Source: CAYMUC01 sp964471865
GTDB lineage: Bacteria > Actinomycetota > Acidimicrobiia > Acidimicrobiales > Ilumatobacteraceae
Assembly (NCBI GenBank): GCA_964471865.1
Contig: CAYYHU010000012.1
Span: 1-53,772, forward strand
Direction of reading: 5' to 3'
Length of the DNA stretch: 53,772 nt
Part shown: piece by piece, positions 23,459 through 32,394 of the stretch
How positions within the stretch are numbered: position 1 is the stretch's first letter
Layout: the number at the start of each line of letters is the position of its first letter
Made by a program: the position numbers and the translations under genes
Notes under the pieces: model-generated
The model's database searches: none
The model's input: only the letters and a program-made list of their open reading frames with translations
Told to the model about the DNA's origin: nothing

Positions 23459-26221
23459 ATGATCTTCGACGGGTCCGTGCACCAACTCCCCGACATCGAC
23501 CCCACCGAGACCGAGGAATGGCTCGACTCCCTCGACAGCGTCATCGAGATCGGCGGCAAGACCCGAGCCCGCTATCTGCTGTCGCGACTTCTCGAACGAG
23601 CGCGTGAAGCCCAGGTGAGCTTCCCAGCCACGGTGTCCACCCCCTACATCAATACGATCCCCCGGGAAAAGGAGCCCTGGTTCCCTGGTGACGAACACAT
23701 CGAACGCCGCATCCGGGCCTACATCCGTTGGAACGCGGCGGTCATGGTCGCCCGAGCGAACAAAGCCGCCGACGGCATCGGTGGACACCTGTCGACCTTC
23801 GCGTCTTCGGCGAGTCTGTACGAGATCGGCTTCAACCACTTCTTCCGGGGTAAAGACGACGGAACCCCGGGTGATCACGTTCACATCCAGGGCCACGCGG
23901 CCCCGGGTGTCTACGCCCGAGCCTTCCTCGAAGGTCGTCTCGACGAAGCGGATCTGGATTCGTTCCGGCGCGAACTCGCCCGCCCCGGACGCGGCCTGTC
24001 GAGCTATCCGCACCCGCGTCTCATGCCCGAATTCTGGGAATACCCGACGGTGTCGATGGGTCTCGGTCCGATCTCGGCGATCTATCAGGCTCGCTTCAAC
24101 CGGTATCTCGCCAATCGCCATATCGACGACACCTCGACATCACGGGTGTGGGCGTTCTTGGGTGACGGCGAAACCGACGAACCCGAAACCCTGGGCGCGC
24201 TGTCGCTGGCATCCCGGGAGGAACTCGACAATCTCGTCTTCGTCGTGAACTGCAACCTGCAACGTCTCGACGGTCCGGTGCGCGGAAACGGCAAGATCAT
24301 CCAAGAACTCGAAGCCACGTTCCGGGGCGCCGGGTGGAACGTCATCAAGGTCATCTGGGGTTCGCGCTGGGACGAGTTGTTGGCCCGCGACGTCGACGGG
24401 GCGCTCGTCAACCAGATGAACACCACCGTGGACGGCGAATTCCAGCGGTACACGGTGGAATCGGGCAACTACATCCGCGAGAACTTCTTTGGACCCGATC
24501 CCCGGTTGCGCGAGATGGTGGCCCATCTCAACGATGACGAACTGCGGTGGCTGCCCCGAGGCGGTCACGACTATCGCAAGCTGTATGCGGCGTACAAAGC
24601 CGCCGCGGAGAACCTCGGAACCGGTCGGCCCACTGCGATCCTGTGCAAGACCGTCAAAGGGTGGACCCTGGGCCCCGAGATCGAAGGTCGTAACGCGACC
24701 CATCAGATCAAGAAGTTGACCACCGACCAGTTGCGCACGCTGCGAGACCGGCTGTATCTGCACGATGAGATCCCCGACGATTCCCTCGATGCCGTTCTCG
24801 AAGGCACGAGCGGCGCCTACTACCGCCCCCCGTCTGATTCGGTCGAGATGCAGTATCTCCTCGAGCGCCGTCGAGCTCTGGGCGGACCGGTTCCTCGCCG
24901 GGTGGTCACCTCGCGCCGTCCCCTCAGCCTTCCGGATCCGAACGTGTTCGCCGAGTTCGCGAAGGGTTCGGGCGGACAAGCCGCCTCGACCACGACGAGT
25001 TTCACCCGGTTGTTGCGCAACCTGGCCCGCGACGAATCCTTTGGTGCCCGGGTGGTCCCGATCATCCCTGACGAAGCCCGCACCTTCGGAATGGACTCGC
25101 TGTTTCGGGAACTGAAGATCTACGCCTCCCAAGGTCAGAAGTACGAACCGGTCGACCATGACCTGTTGTTGTCGTATGCCGAGGCGACCAATGGCCAAAT
25201 CCTCGAAGAAGGCATCACCGAAGCCGGATCGATGGCGAGTTTCAACGCCGCAGGAACCAGTTACGCGACCCGTGGGGTGCCGATGGTGCCCTTCTACACG
25301 TTCTATTCGATGTTCGGCTTCCAACGGGTGGGCGATCTGATCTGGCAGGCCGCCGATGCGCGAGTCCGAGGTTTCTTGATGGGCGCGACTGCGGGACGCA
25401 CCACCTTGTCGGGTGAGGGCCTACAGCATTGTGATGGCCACTCCCACATCCTCGCCACGACGGTTCCGCCCTGTCAGGCCTATGACCCGGCGTTCGCCTA
25501 CGAGGTCGCGACGATCGTGCGTCGAGGCCTCGAGCGAATGTATGGACCCGTCAACCCGGGGGTGGACCCCGACGTCTTCTACTACCTGACCCTCTACAAC
25601 GAGAACTATCCACAGCCGCCGATTCCCGATGTCGACACCTCCGATTTCGGTCTCGGATGCGATCTCGACACCGGCATCATGCGTGGCCTGTACCGCTGGC
25701 AGGCCGCCCCCGTGGGTCGCACCCATCGGGCGAGCATCCTGTTTTCGGGAACTGCGCATACCGCGGCTCGCGAGGCCGTGGAGGAACTCGCTCAACGCTG
25801 GGACGTGGGGGCTGAGCTGTGGTCGGCGACCTCGTACAAGGCCTTGCGTGAAGAGGCTCTCACCACCGAGCGCTGGAACCGGCTGCATCCCTCCCAGCCG
25901 GCGCGTCGGGCGTTGGTCTCCCAACTCCTCGACACGGGAACGGGTCCGGTCGTGGCGGTCACCGACTTCATGACCCTCGTTCCCGATCAGGTCTCCCGGT
26001 TCGTCACCTCGCGCCCCTTCATTCCCCTCGGCACCGACGGCATGGGCCGCTCCGATACCCGCGAAGCGCTCCGGCGTTTCTTCGAAGTCGATACCGCCCA
26101 TGTCGTGGTGGCGACCTTGACGGGTCTCGCGGCCACTGGAGCCCTCGATCCCCAGGTGGTGTCCACCGCCATCTCGCACTACGGCATCGATCCCGACAGC
26201 GTCGATCCGTATCTGGTGTGA
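23459..26221 (+). CDS. aceE: Pyruvate dehydrogenase E1, homodimeric type
   Basis: A 920-residue thiamine-diphosphate enzyme that decarboxylates pyruvate and reductively acetylates the lipoyl group of E2. The length and phrasing match AceE: STPYINTIP, GGHLSTFASSASLYEIGFNHFFRG, HIQGHAAPGVYARAFLEGR, the ThDP/Mg motif GDGETDEPETLGALSLA followed by VVNCNLQRLDGPVRGNGKIIQELE, and EGITEAGSMASF and LSGEGLQHCDGHSHI in the C-terminal half. The partner E2, E3 and lipoylation genes are about 14-17 kb to the left on the other strand. The start is 15 bp after the SGNH gene stop. Its TGA overlaps the GTG of the next gene. Confidence 0.96.
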   Translation: MIFDGSVHQLPDIDPTETEEWLDSLDSVIEIGGKTRARYLLSRLLERAREAQVSFPATVSTPYINTIPREKEPWFPGDEHIERRIRAYIRWNAAVMVARANKAADGIGGHLSTFASSASLYEIGFNHFFRGKDDGTPGDHVHIQGHAAPGVYARAFLEGRLDEADLDSFRRELARPGRGLSSYPHPRLMPEFWEYPTVSMGLGPISAIYQARFNRYLANRHIDDTSTSRVWAFLGDGETDEPETLGALSLASREELDNLVFVVNCNLQRLDGPVRGNGKIIQELEATFRGAGWNVIKVIWGSRWDELLARDVDGALVNQMNTTVDGEFQRYTVESGNYIRENFFGPDPRLREMVAHLNDDELRWLPRGGHDYRKLYAAYKAAAENLGTGRPTAILCKTVKGWTLGPEIEGRNATHQIKKLTTDQLRTLRDRLYLHDEIPDDSLDAVLEGTSGAYYRPPSDSVEMQYLLERRRALGGPVPRRVVTSRRPLSLPDPNVFAEFAKGSGGQAASTTTSFTRLLRNLARDESFGARVVPIIPDEARTFGMDSLFRELKIYASQGQKYEPVDHDLLLSYAEATNGQILEEGITEAGSMASFNAAGTSYATRGVPMVPFYTFYSMFGFQRVGDLIWQAADARVRGFLMGATAGRTTLSGEGLQHCDGHSHILATTVPPCQAYDPAFAYEVATIVRRGLERMYGPVNPGVDPDVFYYLTLYNENYPQPPIPDVDTSDFGLGCDLDTGIMRGLYRWQAAPVGRTHRASILFSGTAHTAAREAVEELAQRWDVGAELWSATSYKALREEALTTERWNRLHPSQPARRALVSQLLDTGTGPVVAVTDFMTLVPDQVSRFVTSRPFIPLGTDGMGRSDTREALRRFFEVDTAHVVVATLTGLAATGALDPQVVSTAISHYGIDPDSVDPYLV

Positions 26222-26883
26222 CGACGTCAGAACCATCGTCGAACCACCCCGGTGACGACGACTACTTCTCGAACCGGGTCGGTTTCGACGCGACCCGAAT
26301 CGAGGTGTGGCGCCATATCGCGCGCTATCTCGAACCATGGACCGATGCCGAGTCCGCGGTGCTCGACCTCGGGGCTGGCTGGGCGGATTTCGCGGCCGTG
26401 GTCACCGCCTCGCGTCGCGTCGCATTCGATCGCCGCAGTGACCTCGCCCAGGTGGTGGCTCCCGGAGTCGATGCCGTCACGGGCGATGTCACCGATCTCG
26501 GCGTGTTTCCCGATGCCAGTTTCGGCACCGTCATGGCCTCGAACCTGCTCGAGCATCTCGACCATGAGGGGGTGGACCGGTGCCTGGATGAGGTGTTTCG
26601 CGTCCTCGAACCCGGAGGTCATCTCCTCATCGTCCAACCGAATTTTCGCCTCGCTCCCCGCACCTATTTCGACGACCACACCCACCGCACGATTTTCACG
26701 GATCGGTCGCTCAGCGATCGGGTGAGCTCGCGAGGGTTCGAGCTGGTGCGCTGCGAGGCGCGGTTTCTGCCCTTGACGCTCAAGAGTCGACTTCGCCACG
26801 GTCACCGTCTCGTTCCGCTGTATCTGCGTCTCCCCTGGCGTCCCCTCGCGGGACAGATGTTGGTCATCGCCCGCCGTCCCTGA
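26218..26883 (+). CDS. Class I SAM-dependent methyltransferase
   Basis: A 221-residue Rossmann-fold methyltransferase. Motif I is VLDLGAGWADFAAVV, followed by acidic and post-I elements, then SFGTVMASNLLEHLDHEGVDRCLDEVFRVLEPGGHLLIVQPNFRLAP, the usual motifs for small-molecule or lipid/sugar methyltransferases of the type-11 group. The GTG start overlaps the aceE stop. The substrate is unknown; the NLLEHLDH and pattern FRLAPRTYFDDHTH recur in methyltransferases found in surface-glycan loci. Confidence 0.85.
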   Translation: MTTSEPSSNHPGDDDYFSNRVGFDATRIEVWRHIARYLEPWTDAESAVLDLGAGWADFAAVVTASRRVAFDRRSDLAQVVAPGVDAVTGDVTDLGVFPDASFGTVMASNLLEHLDHEGVDRCLDEVFRVLEPGGHLLIVQPNFRLAPRTYFDDHTHRTIFTDRSLSDRVSSRGFELVRCEARFLPLTLKSRLRHGHRLVPLYLRLPWRPLAGQMLVIARRP

Positions 26884-26937
26884 GGTGGGACCGCGGCCCG
26901 AGTCGAGGGCTCTTCTGAAGGGCGGTAGCGTGGCGTC

Positions 26938-27516
26938 ATGAGCGTTGGCACTCTGTACGTCACCGGTGACGAGGCCACCGACGGCCTGCTCAACACCGAC
27001 GGAACCGCCGTGTTGATCGGCATGCTGCTCGATCAACAGATTCCCATGGAGCGAGCCTTCGCTGGTCCCGCGACACTGCGCGAACGTCTCGGCCACCTCG
27101 ACGCGACGCGGATAGCGGCAATGGACCCGGAAGCCTTCGTGGCGGTCTGTGCCACGAAACCGGCAATCCATCGCTTCCCCTCCTCGATGGGCGCCCGGGT
27201 ACACGAGTTGTGTCGAGCCCTCACCGAGGACTACTCCGGTGACGGGGCTCAGGTGTGGGCGAATGTCACCACCGGCGCCGAGCTGTACGAGAGGTTGTGC
27301 GCACTGCCCGGATTCGGAGACGAAAAGACCCGGATCTTCATCGCGTTGCTCGCCAAGCGGCTCGGTGTGCGACCCGAGGGCTGGGAGCAGGCGGCGGGCC
27401 AGTTCGCCGATTCCACTCCCCGCTCGGTGGCCGATATCGACAGTCCGGAGGCTCTCGTGAAGGTTCGCGAGTGGAAACAACAGGCCAAGGCCGCAAAGCG
27501 CGCCACCGCCTCCTGA
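26938..27516 (+). CDS. HhH-GPD-type base-excision repair-like protein (TIGR03252 type)
   Basis: A 192-residue protein matching the actinobacterial HhH-GPD family known as TIGR03252: GMLLDQQIPMERAFAGPATLRERLG, KPAIHRFPSSMGARVHELCRALTEDY and the helix-hairpin-helix region LCALPGFGDEKTRIFIALLAKRLGVRPEGW. It is related to endonuclease III/AlkA glycosylases but lacks an iron-sulfur cysteine cluster at the C-terminus, so catalytic activity is not assured. It is expected to act on DNA in the cytoplasm. Confidence 0.88.
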   Translation: MSVGTLYVTGDEATDGLLNTDGTAVLIGMLLDQQIPMERAFAGPATLRERLGHLDATRIAAMDPEAFVAVCATKPAIHRFPSSMGARVHELCRALTEDYSGDGAQVWANVTTGAELYERLCALPGFGDEKTRIFIALLAKRLGVRPEGWEQAAGQFADSTPRSVADIDSPEALVKVREWKQQAKAAKRATAS

Positions 27517-27539
27517 ACCGACGCGGCCCCCGAGGCCGC

Positions 27540-29696
27540 TTGGCCACCGCTTCGGATTCGCGCCCGCGTCGCTGGCGCCTGTTCGGAATCGCATTGGTAC
27601 TGGTGCACACAGGCGCTCTGGCGGTGTCGACACCTGCCTCCTCACCCGTCGATGCGAGTTCGGCTGCGTCGGGACCAGACCCTTGGAGTTCGCGAACTCG
27701 AAGCGAGGATGCCTCCCTGGCTGCAACTCTCGAAGTGACCGGTTCGGTGGTGTCAGGAGGGGTGAGGGGTCGCGTCGGCATCGACTTGATCTACGCCCAG
27801 GGCGGCGCCGGCGTCTACGACATCTGGCCGTGTACCCATTCGACCCGGCTGGCGATGCTCGGGTGGGACGCTGCGGGCCGTTTCGAGGGCCGCACGACGT
27901 TCTCGGATCGTCACCGCGACTTCGGGGCGCTCACCATGGTCCGTCTCGAGTTCTATCCCCAGGACTGCGGCCACTACGACCCGTGGTCGGGTGACGTCGG
28001 TGGGGTGCATGTCCAACGGGTTCCTGGTGACGGCCCCGATTGGCTGTCGATCGGGCGAGTCCCGCTCCCGCGTCCGGGAACCGGAGCGTTTCCGATTCGA
28101 GGCCGGTTGCGCTCGAGTACCGCGCTCCCCGATGGCCGCGTGCAGTTCGACGTGTTCCAGGTCGCGTACGGCCATCCCGACACCGTGTTGTTGAGCGACG
28201 CCCCTCAACCTCCCCAAACCTCGACGGGGGCCGATGCGATGGCGTTCGCGACCTCGACGAACCGGGGGGATCGTTGGAGCGGACATTGGGGATGGCCCGG
28301 TCGCTACATCCTGTTCGTGCGCGATGCCGGGAAGGATCTGGTGCACGGCACCGCCGATGACGTCCATGTGCACGGCTTCACCGAGATCCGACAACGCCGC
28401 ATCCCCACGATCGATCTCGATGCGATGTGTTTCGGTCTCGACACCTGTGTCTATGACCGGGGGGCACCCGGTGACGTCACCGGTCGAGTCGTCACCATCG
28501 ACCCGCTCCGCATCGTGGACACCCGTGGTGACCTCGGACTGCCCGGACCGGTCGCAGGTGGTGACGGACGTTCCACCAGCCCCGATGCAGTGGTTCGTCG
28601 CCAACGCGCCGCAGCTCACGAGATCGCGGTTCTGGGTCGTCACGGACTGCCCCGAACCGGGGTCGCGGCGGTCGTGGTGAATCTGACCGCGATCGAGGCC
28701 GCGTCGACGGGGTATGCGTCAGTGGTTCCCAAAGCCCCGAGCGGCACGAATGTTTTCGACGATCAGGGAACCTTCACTCGATCGGTGACCACCTCGAATC
28801 TCAATGCCCAGCAACGCGAGACCATGGCGAACCTGGTGGTGGTGCCCGTTGGTGCCGGTGGTCGAATCCGGATCTTCAACCGGCTCGGAGTGAGCGATAT
28901 GGCCGTCGATCTCGTCGGGTGGATCGCCACCGACGTTCATCCCGACACCACCGTGGACGTCACCCACGGCTCGGGTGGAGGGGTCGTGGCTCTCACCCCG
29001 ACCACGGTGTTCGACTCGCGCGACCGGGGTGCACCGGTGGCCGTCGATACGCCACTCACGATCGCGATCCGGGACCATGCGGCGCTGCCGACGGGTACCA
29101 CCGCGGTATGGCTGAATCTGACGGCCTCGAGATCGCAGGGACCCGGTTTCGTGCGCGCCGGCGCGACCGGCGACCCGCTTCCCGACACCTCGGTGGTGAA
29201 TCTCGATCCGGGGACGACACGCACGAATCTGGCCTTGGTTCCCGTGGACGAGCGTGGTCGTGTGGATCTGGTCGCGGTGGGATCTCCCACCGATCTCCGC
29301 GTCGATCTGGTGGCGGCGATCACCCCTGAGGGCTCCTCGATGACGATCGTTGCGCCTCGACGGGCGCTCGACACTCGCCGAGGTCTCTCCACGCCCACGG
29401 GGCCGCTGCGTCCCGGTGCACCCCGCACCGTGGACGTGGCCACTCCCGGACGCATTCCTCCCACCGCCACCGCGGTCCTGGCCAACGTGACCGTGACCGA
29501 TGCCGCCGGTGAGGGACGGATCACCCTGTGGGCTTGGGGGGATCCTCCCCCGGGGGTTGCGACCCTGCACACTGCGCCTGACAGCACCCGCGCGAATCTC
29601 GCCTGGATCCCGCTCGGACCGGGGGGTCGGATCCGGATGGCGGCGAGTGTTGCTGCGACCGAGGTGATTCTCGACATCGTCGGCTACGTGAGCTGA
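27540..29696 (+). CDS. Secreted protein with unknown N-terminal domain and DTR/WPC-type repeats
   Basis: About 718 residues from a TTG start at 27540, chosen because it follows the previous stop by 23 bp and places a signal peptide (RRWRLFGIALVLVHTGALAVS) at the N-terminus; the open frame extends further left only as a shadow of the HhH-GPD gene. Residues of about 55-330 form an unrecognised domain containing VYDIWPC and FYPQDCGHYDPWSGD. Three repeats of the DTR family follow, beginning RIVDTRG, TVFDSRDR and RALDTRRG and ending MAVDLVGW, LRVDLVA and VILDIVGY. Here the repeats have lost the WPC cysteines of the other three proteins. Exported, role unknown. Confidence 0.75.
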   Translation: MATASDSRPRRWRLFGIALVLVHTGALAVSTPASSPVDASSAASGPDPWSSRTRSEDASLAATLEVTGSVVSGGVRGRVGIDLIYAQGGAGVYDIWPCTHSTRLAMLGWDAAGRFEGRTTFSDRHRDFGALTMVRLEFYPQDCGHYDPWSGDVGGVHVQRVPGDGPDWLSIGRVPLPRPGTGAFPIRGRLRSSTALPDGRVQFDVFQVAYGHPDTVLLSDAPQPPQTSTGADAMAFATSTNRGDRWSGHWGWPGRYILFVRDAGKDLVHGTADDVHVHGFTEIRQRRIPTIDLDAMCFGLDTCVYDRGAPGDVTGRVVTIDPLRIVDTRGDLGLPGPVAGGDGRSTSPDAVVRRQRAAAHEIAVLGRHGLPRTGVAAVVVNLTAIEAASTGYASVVPKAPSGTNVFDDQGTFTRSVTTSNLNAQQRETMANLVVVPVGAGGRIRIFNRLGVSDMAVDLVGWIATDVHPDTTVDVTHGSGGGVVALTPTTVFDSRDRGAPVAVDTPLTIAIRDHAALPTGTTAVWLNLTASRSQGPGFVRAGATGDPLPDTSVVNLDPGTTRTNLALVPVDERGRVDLVAVGSPTDLRVDLVAAITPEGSSMTIVAPRRALDTRRGLSTPTGPLRPGAPRTVDVATPGRIPPTATAVLANVTVTDAAGEGRITLWAWGDPPPGVATLHTAPDSTRANLAWIPLGPGGRIRMAASVAATEVILDIVGYVS

Positions 29697-29714
29697 CGTC
29701 GAGAGGCCGACGTC
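29695..29714. terminator. Hairpin between convergent genes
   Basis: GACGTCG (29695-29701) and CGACGTC (29708-29714) form a perfect 7-bp stem with a 6-base loop. It overlaps the stop codon of the secreted repeat protein and lies 22 bp before the stop of the convergent glycosyltransferase. No T-tract follows. Confidence 0.4.
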
Positions 29715-29735
29715 GACAGGGTGAATCCGAGAGAG

Positions 29736-31007
29736 TCAGCTCGCCGCGTCGGGGTCGGACTCGGGTCGCAGATCGGCGCGATGATCCCGAGGGGTGCGCG
29801 CAAAGCGTTTCGCGACGAGATCCCCGGACAGATCGTTCTGCGCCCACCGACGCACCTGAGCCCCGAACACGTCGACTGAATACTGCTTGGCGCGTTCTCT
29901 CGCCGAGGCCGCCAACCGGCTGCGCTGGACCGGATCGGCGATCAGGCGCGCCGTGGCGGTGGCGAATCCGTCGATATCGGTGACATGGAGTCCGTCGATG
30001 CCATCGCGTACGACTTCGGCGGGACCGGCAGCGGCGAAAACGACGGGAACGGCACCCGCCGCCATCGCTTCGACCACGGCGATTCCGAAATGCTCGAAGC
30101 GTTCGGGATGGGTGTCGGGATCCTCACCGAGTCCGGCGCCATGCCACAGGATCGATGCTTCGCCGAGCAGTCGTCGCACCACCGGTCCGGGGGCGTCGAG
30201 ATGCAACTCGACATCGACACCCGGGGGAAGATCGCGCAGCCGCCTTTTCATCTCGAGGGCATACTCCCGATCCTCGGGACCTGCTCCTCCCACGAAGGCG
30301 AGACGCCACCCCTCCCCCTCACCACGACGCCGAAGCCGCAGAAAGGCTTCGAGCAACTCGTGTTGTTTCTTGGAATGGCCTCGGGACGCGTCGAAGAACC
30401 GACCCACCGACACGATGAGTCGCGATCGGCCGTCCACGGGCGACACATGTCGGGGTCGCACCGGCGGATACAGCACCTGGCTGCGCACGTTCCAGAGCCG
30501 ATCCACCCATCCTCCGGTGAAGGCCGAGTTCGCGAAGAATCGGTCGTAGGTCGCGAGATGGTCCTGATCGATGCGCCGACGTTCGAAACCGTCGCGAACT
30601 CGGGCCAGCCGCCCGTCACGGCCAGCGAGCAGCCGCGATCCGATACGCGCCACGCGCTGAGCGACGACATCGGATCGGGTGGGCACGGTGCCGGGAAAAT
30701 GCACGTAGTACCAGCCCACGGGCGCTCGGTTCGACGCCCGGGACAGATACGTCCCGTTGACGAAAAGGTCCACCGTGGCCGAAGCCTCGGTGGCTTCGGC
30801 ATCGTCACGAACCGTCTCGTAACCGCATCGGGAGACATCGATTCCCAACCGGCGCGACAAGGCTTCGGTCTCGGGAGGTTCGGGGCCGAACAGGATCACA
30901 TCGTGCCCGCTCGCCGCGAGGACCTCGGCGATGGTGCCGTCGACTTGTTCACCCCCGCCCATAGTCGACCAGTACAAGTCGTAGACCCCGATGCGATGGC
31001 GTGTCAC
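29736..31007 (-). CDS. Glycosyltransferase family 4
   Basis: A 423-residue GT-B enzyme. The N-terminal half begins RIGVYDLYWSTMGGGEQVDGTIAEVL (acceptor domain), and the C-terminal half has RLIVSVGRFF, HGAGLGEDPDTHPERFEHFGIAVVEAMAAGAVPVV, which contains the E-x7-E nucleotide-sugar motif, and AGPAEVV. It transfers a sugar from an activated donor to the growing glycan at the cytoplasmic membrane. The GTG start overlaps the stop of the GT2 gene upstream (GTGA). It is the last gene of a minus-strand run of four. Confidence 0.88.
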   Translation of the reverse strand: MTRHRIGVYDLYWSTMGGGEQVDGTIAEVLAASGHDVILFGPEPPETEALSRRLGIDVSRCGYETVRDDAEATEASATVDLFVNGTYLSRASNRAPVGWYYVHFPGTVPTRSDVVAQRVARIGSRLLAGRDGRLARVRDGFERRRIDQDHLATYDRFFANSAFTGGWVDRLWNVRSQVLYPPVRPRHVSPVDGRSRLIVSVGRFFDASRGHSKKQHELLEAFLRLRRRGEGEGWRLAFVGGAGPEDREYALEMKRRLRDLPPGVDVELHLDAPGPVVRRLLGEASILWHGAGLGEDPDTHPERFEHFGIAVVEAMAAGAVPVVFAAAGPAEVVRDGIDGLHVTDIDGFATATARLIADPVQRSRLAASARERAKQYSVDVFGAQVRRWAQNDLSGDLVAKRFARTPRDHRADLRPESDPDAAS

Positions 31008-32389
31008 GACCCCTCACCCCACTTGTCCCGCTCCCACGCGCTGATCGCTCGTCGAGAGACCACGGCGTCGGGATCCCGGCGCGCCGCGAGCATCGCGGGC
31101 AACAAGGTCAGATAGCCCCGAAGCACTCGGCGGCGAAACGCCGCTTCGGCGCGACGAGGCATCCGCAGGCGCAACGGGTTCAGCACATAACTGCGGATCT
31201 GAGCTGCGACCCCGCGACGCAACTCCCCCAGCCCGATGCGCGCCGCCACCGATGCCCGGCCGTGACGAGCCGTGACGAGGAGCCGGTTGCGTTCGGTGTA
31301 GTACCGAAACGTGTCGCTTCCCACTCCGGTGGAGGCCCCGTGACGGTGGCGGACCACCGCGTGGGGTTCATAGCGGTAGCTCCAGCCGCGACGCCGACCC
31401 CGAAGAGACAGTTCGGTGTCTTCGTAATACAGAAACAGCCGCTCGTCGAATACCCCGACCTGATCCAGATAGTCGCGCCGCAACAGCACCGCTCCCCCAC
31501 ACCATGCGAACACCTCAGCGGGTTCGTCGTACTGGTGGCGGTCGGCTTCGAGAAACCCGCGATCGCCGGCGAACCCATCGCGATACAACTCGGATCCGAC
31601 GTTGTTGATCACATCGAAGGGTCGAGGGTCCACCTCGACATCCACCCATATCGGCTCGGGTCCTACGGTCACGGTGCGCTCACCGGTTCCACCGAGTTCG
31701 TCGCGCACCGTCACCTGCCGCTCGCTCAGACAGGACAACCGCAGCGATACGACTCGCACCGGATCGTCACCGGGACGCATCCGCACCCGCACCGCACCCG
31801 CTGTGCGGGACCAGCGAGCGAGTTCTTCGTCATCCGCGGCCACGGGAACCTCGGGACCGTAGAAGCCTTCGTCGAAGCCGATGCGCTCATCGACGCGCTC
31901 GGCGTCGAGACGAACACCACTCACCCGCACCCCGAGACGGCGGGGATCCCCCGGAGCGAGGCGAGTCGCCTCGGCGCATTCGAGCCGGACGCCTTGGGCA
32001 GGATCGGCAAAGAGGATCTTCGCCGCGACGGCACCGGTACGGGGATCGCTCGAAGCCGCGACGAGATGACCGATCGCGTCCGGAGCGATCGTGGCATCGT
32101 TGTTCAGCAACAGCACATGGGTGTGATCACCGGGATGAGAGATCCCGAGGTTGCATCCACCGGCGAATCCGAGGTTGGCGAGCGGTTCGAGCAGGATGAC
32201 ATCGCGATAGCGCTCATCGGTGCGCACCACCTCAGCGATGCCGTCGAGGGAACCGTTGTCCACGAGCACCACCTCGAGAGCCTCTGCGGGCCACTCGCTC
32301 GCGAGTACCGAGTCCAAACAGTCCAGCGTCATCGCGCCACCGTCGTAGTTGAGAACGACGACACGAACTCGGGCGGGCGGCGTTTGCAT
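31004..32389 (-). CDS. Glycosyltransferase family 2 with large internal insertion
   Basis: A 461-residue GT-A enzyme, rhamnosyltransferase-like (WbbL type): VRVVVLNYDGGAMTLDCLDS, VDNGSLDG, NLGFAGGCNLG and the metal-binding NND (96-98). The second half of the catalytic domain, AWCGGAVLLRRDYLDQVGVFDERLFLYYEDTELSLR, comes only after an extra segment of about 120 residues (150-275) that contains no recognised domain. A typical enzyme of this kind is about 300 residues. Overlaps the GT4 gene downstream and lies 6 bp after the tandem GT4 gene. Confidence 0.87.
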   Translation of the reverse strand: MQTPPARVRVVVLNYDGGAMTLDCLDSVLASEWPAEALEVVLVDNGSLDGIAEVVRTDERYRDVILLEPLANLGFAGGCNLGISHPGDHTHVLLLNNDATIAPDAIGHLVAASSDPRTGAVAAKILFADPAQGVRLECAEATRLAPGDPRRLGVRVSGVRLDAERVDERIGFDEGFYGPEVPVAADDEELARWSRTAGAVRVRMRPGDDPVRVVSLRLSCLSERQVTVRDELGGTGERTVTVGPEPIWVDVEVDPRPFDVINNVGSELYRDGFAGDRGFLEADRHQYDEPAEVFAWCGGAVLLRRDYLDQVGVFDERLFLYYEDTELSLRGRRRGWSYRYEPHAVVRHRHGASTGVGSDTFRYYTERNRLLVTARHGRASVAARIGLGELRRGVAAQIRSYVLNPLRLRMPRRAEAAFRRRVLRGYLTLLPAMLAARRDPDAVVSRRAISAWERDKWGEGS

Positions 32390-32394
32390 GATCG

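Noticed and set aside
24140..25324. 394-codon open frame on the minus strand
   Set aside because: It is a high-GC shadow of aceE, lacks a recognisable domain, and the aceE frame has strong family motifs throughout.
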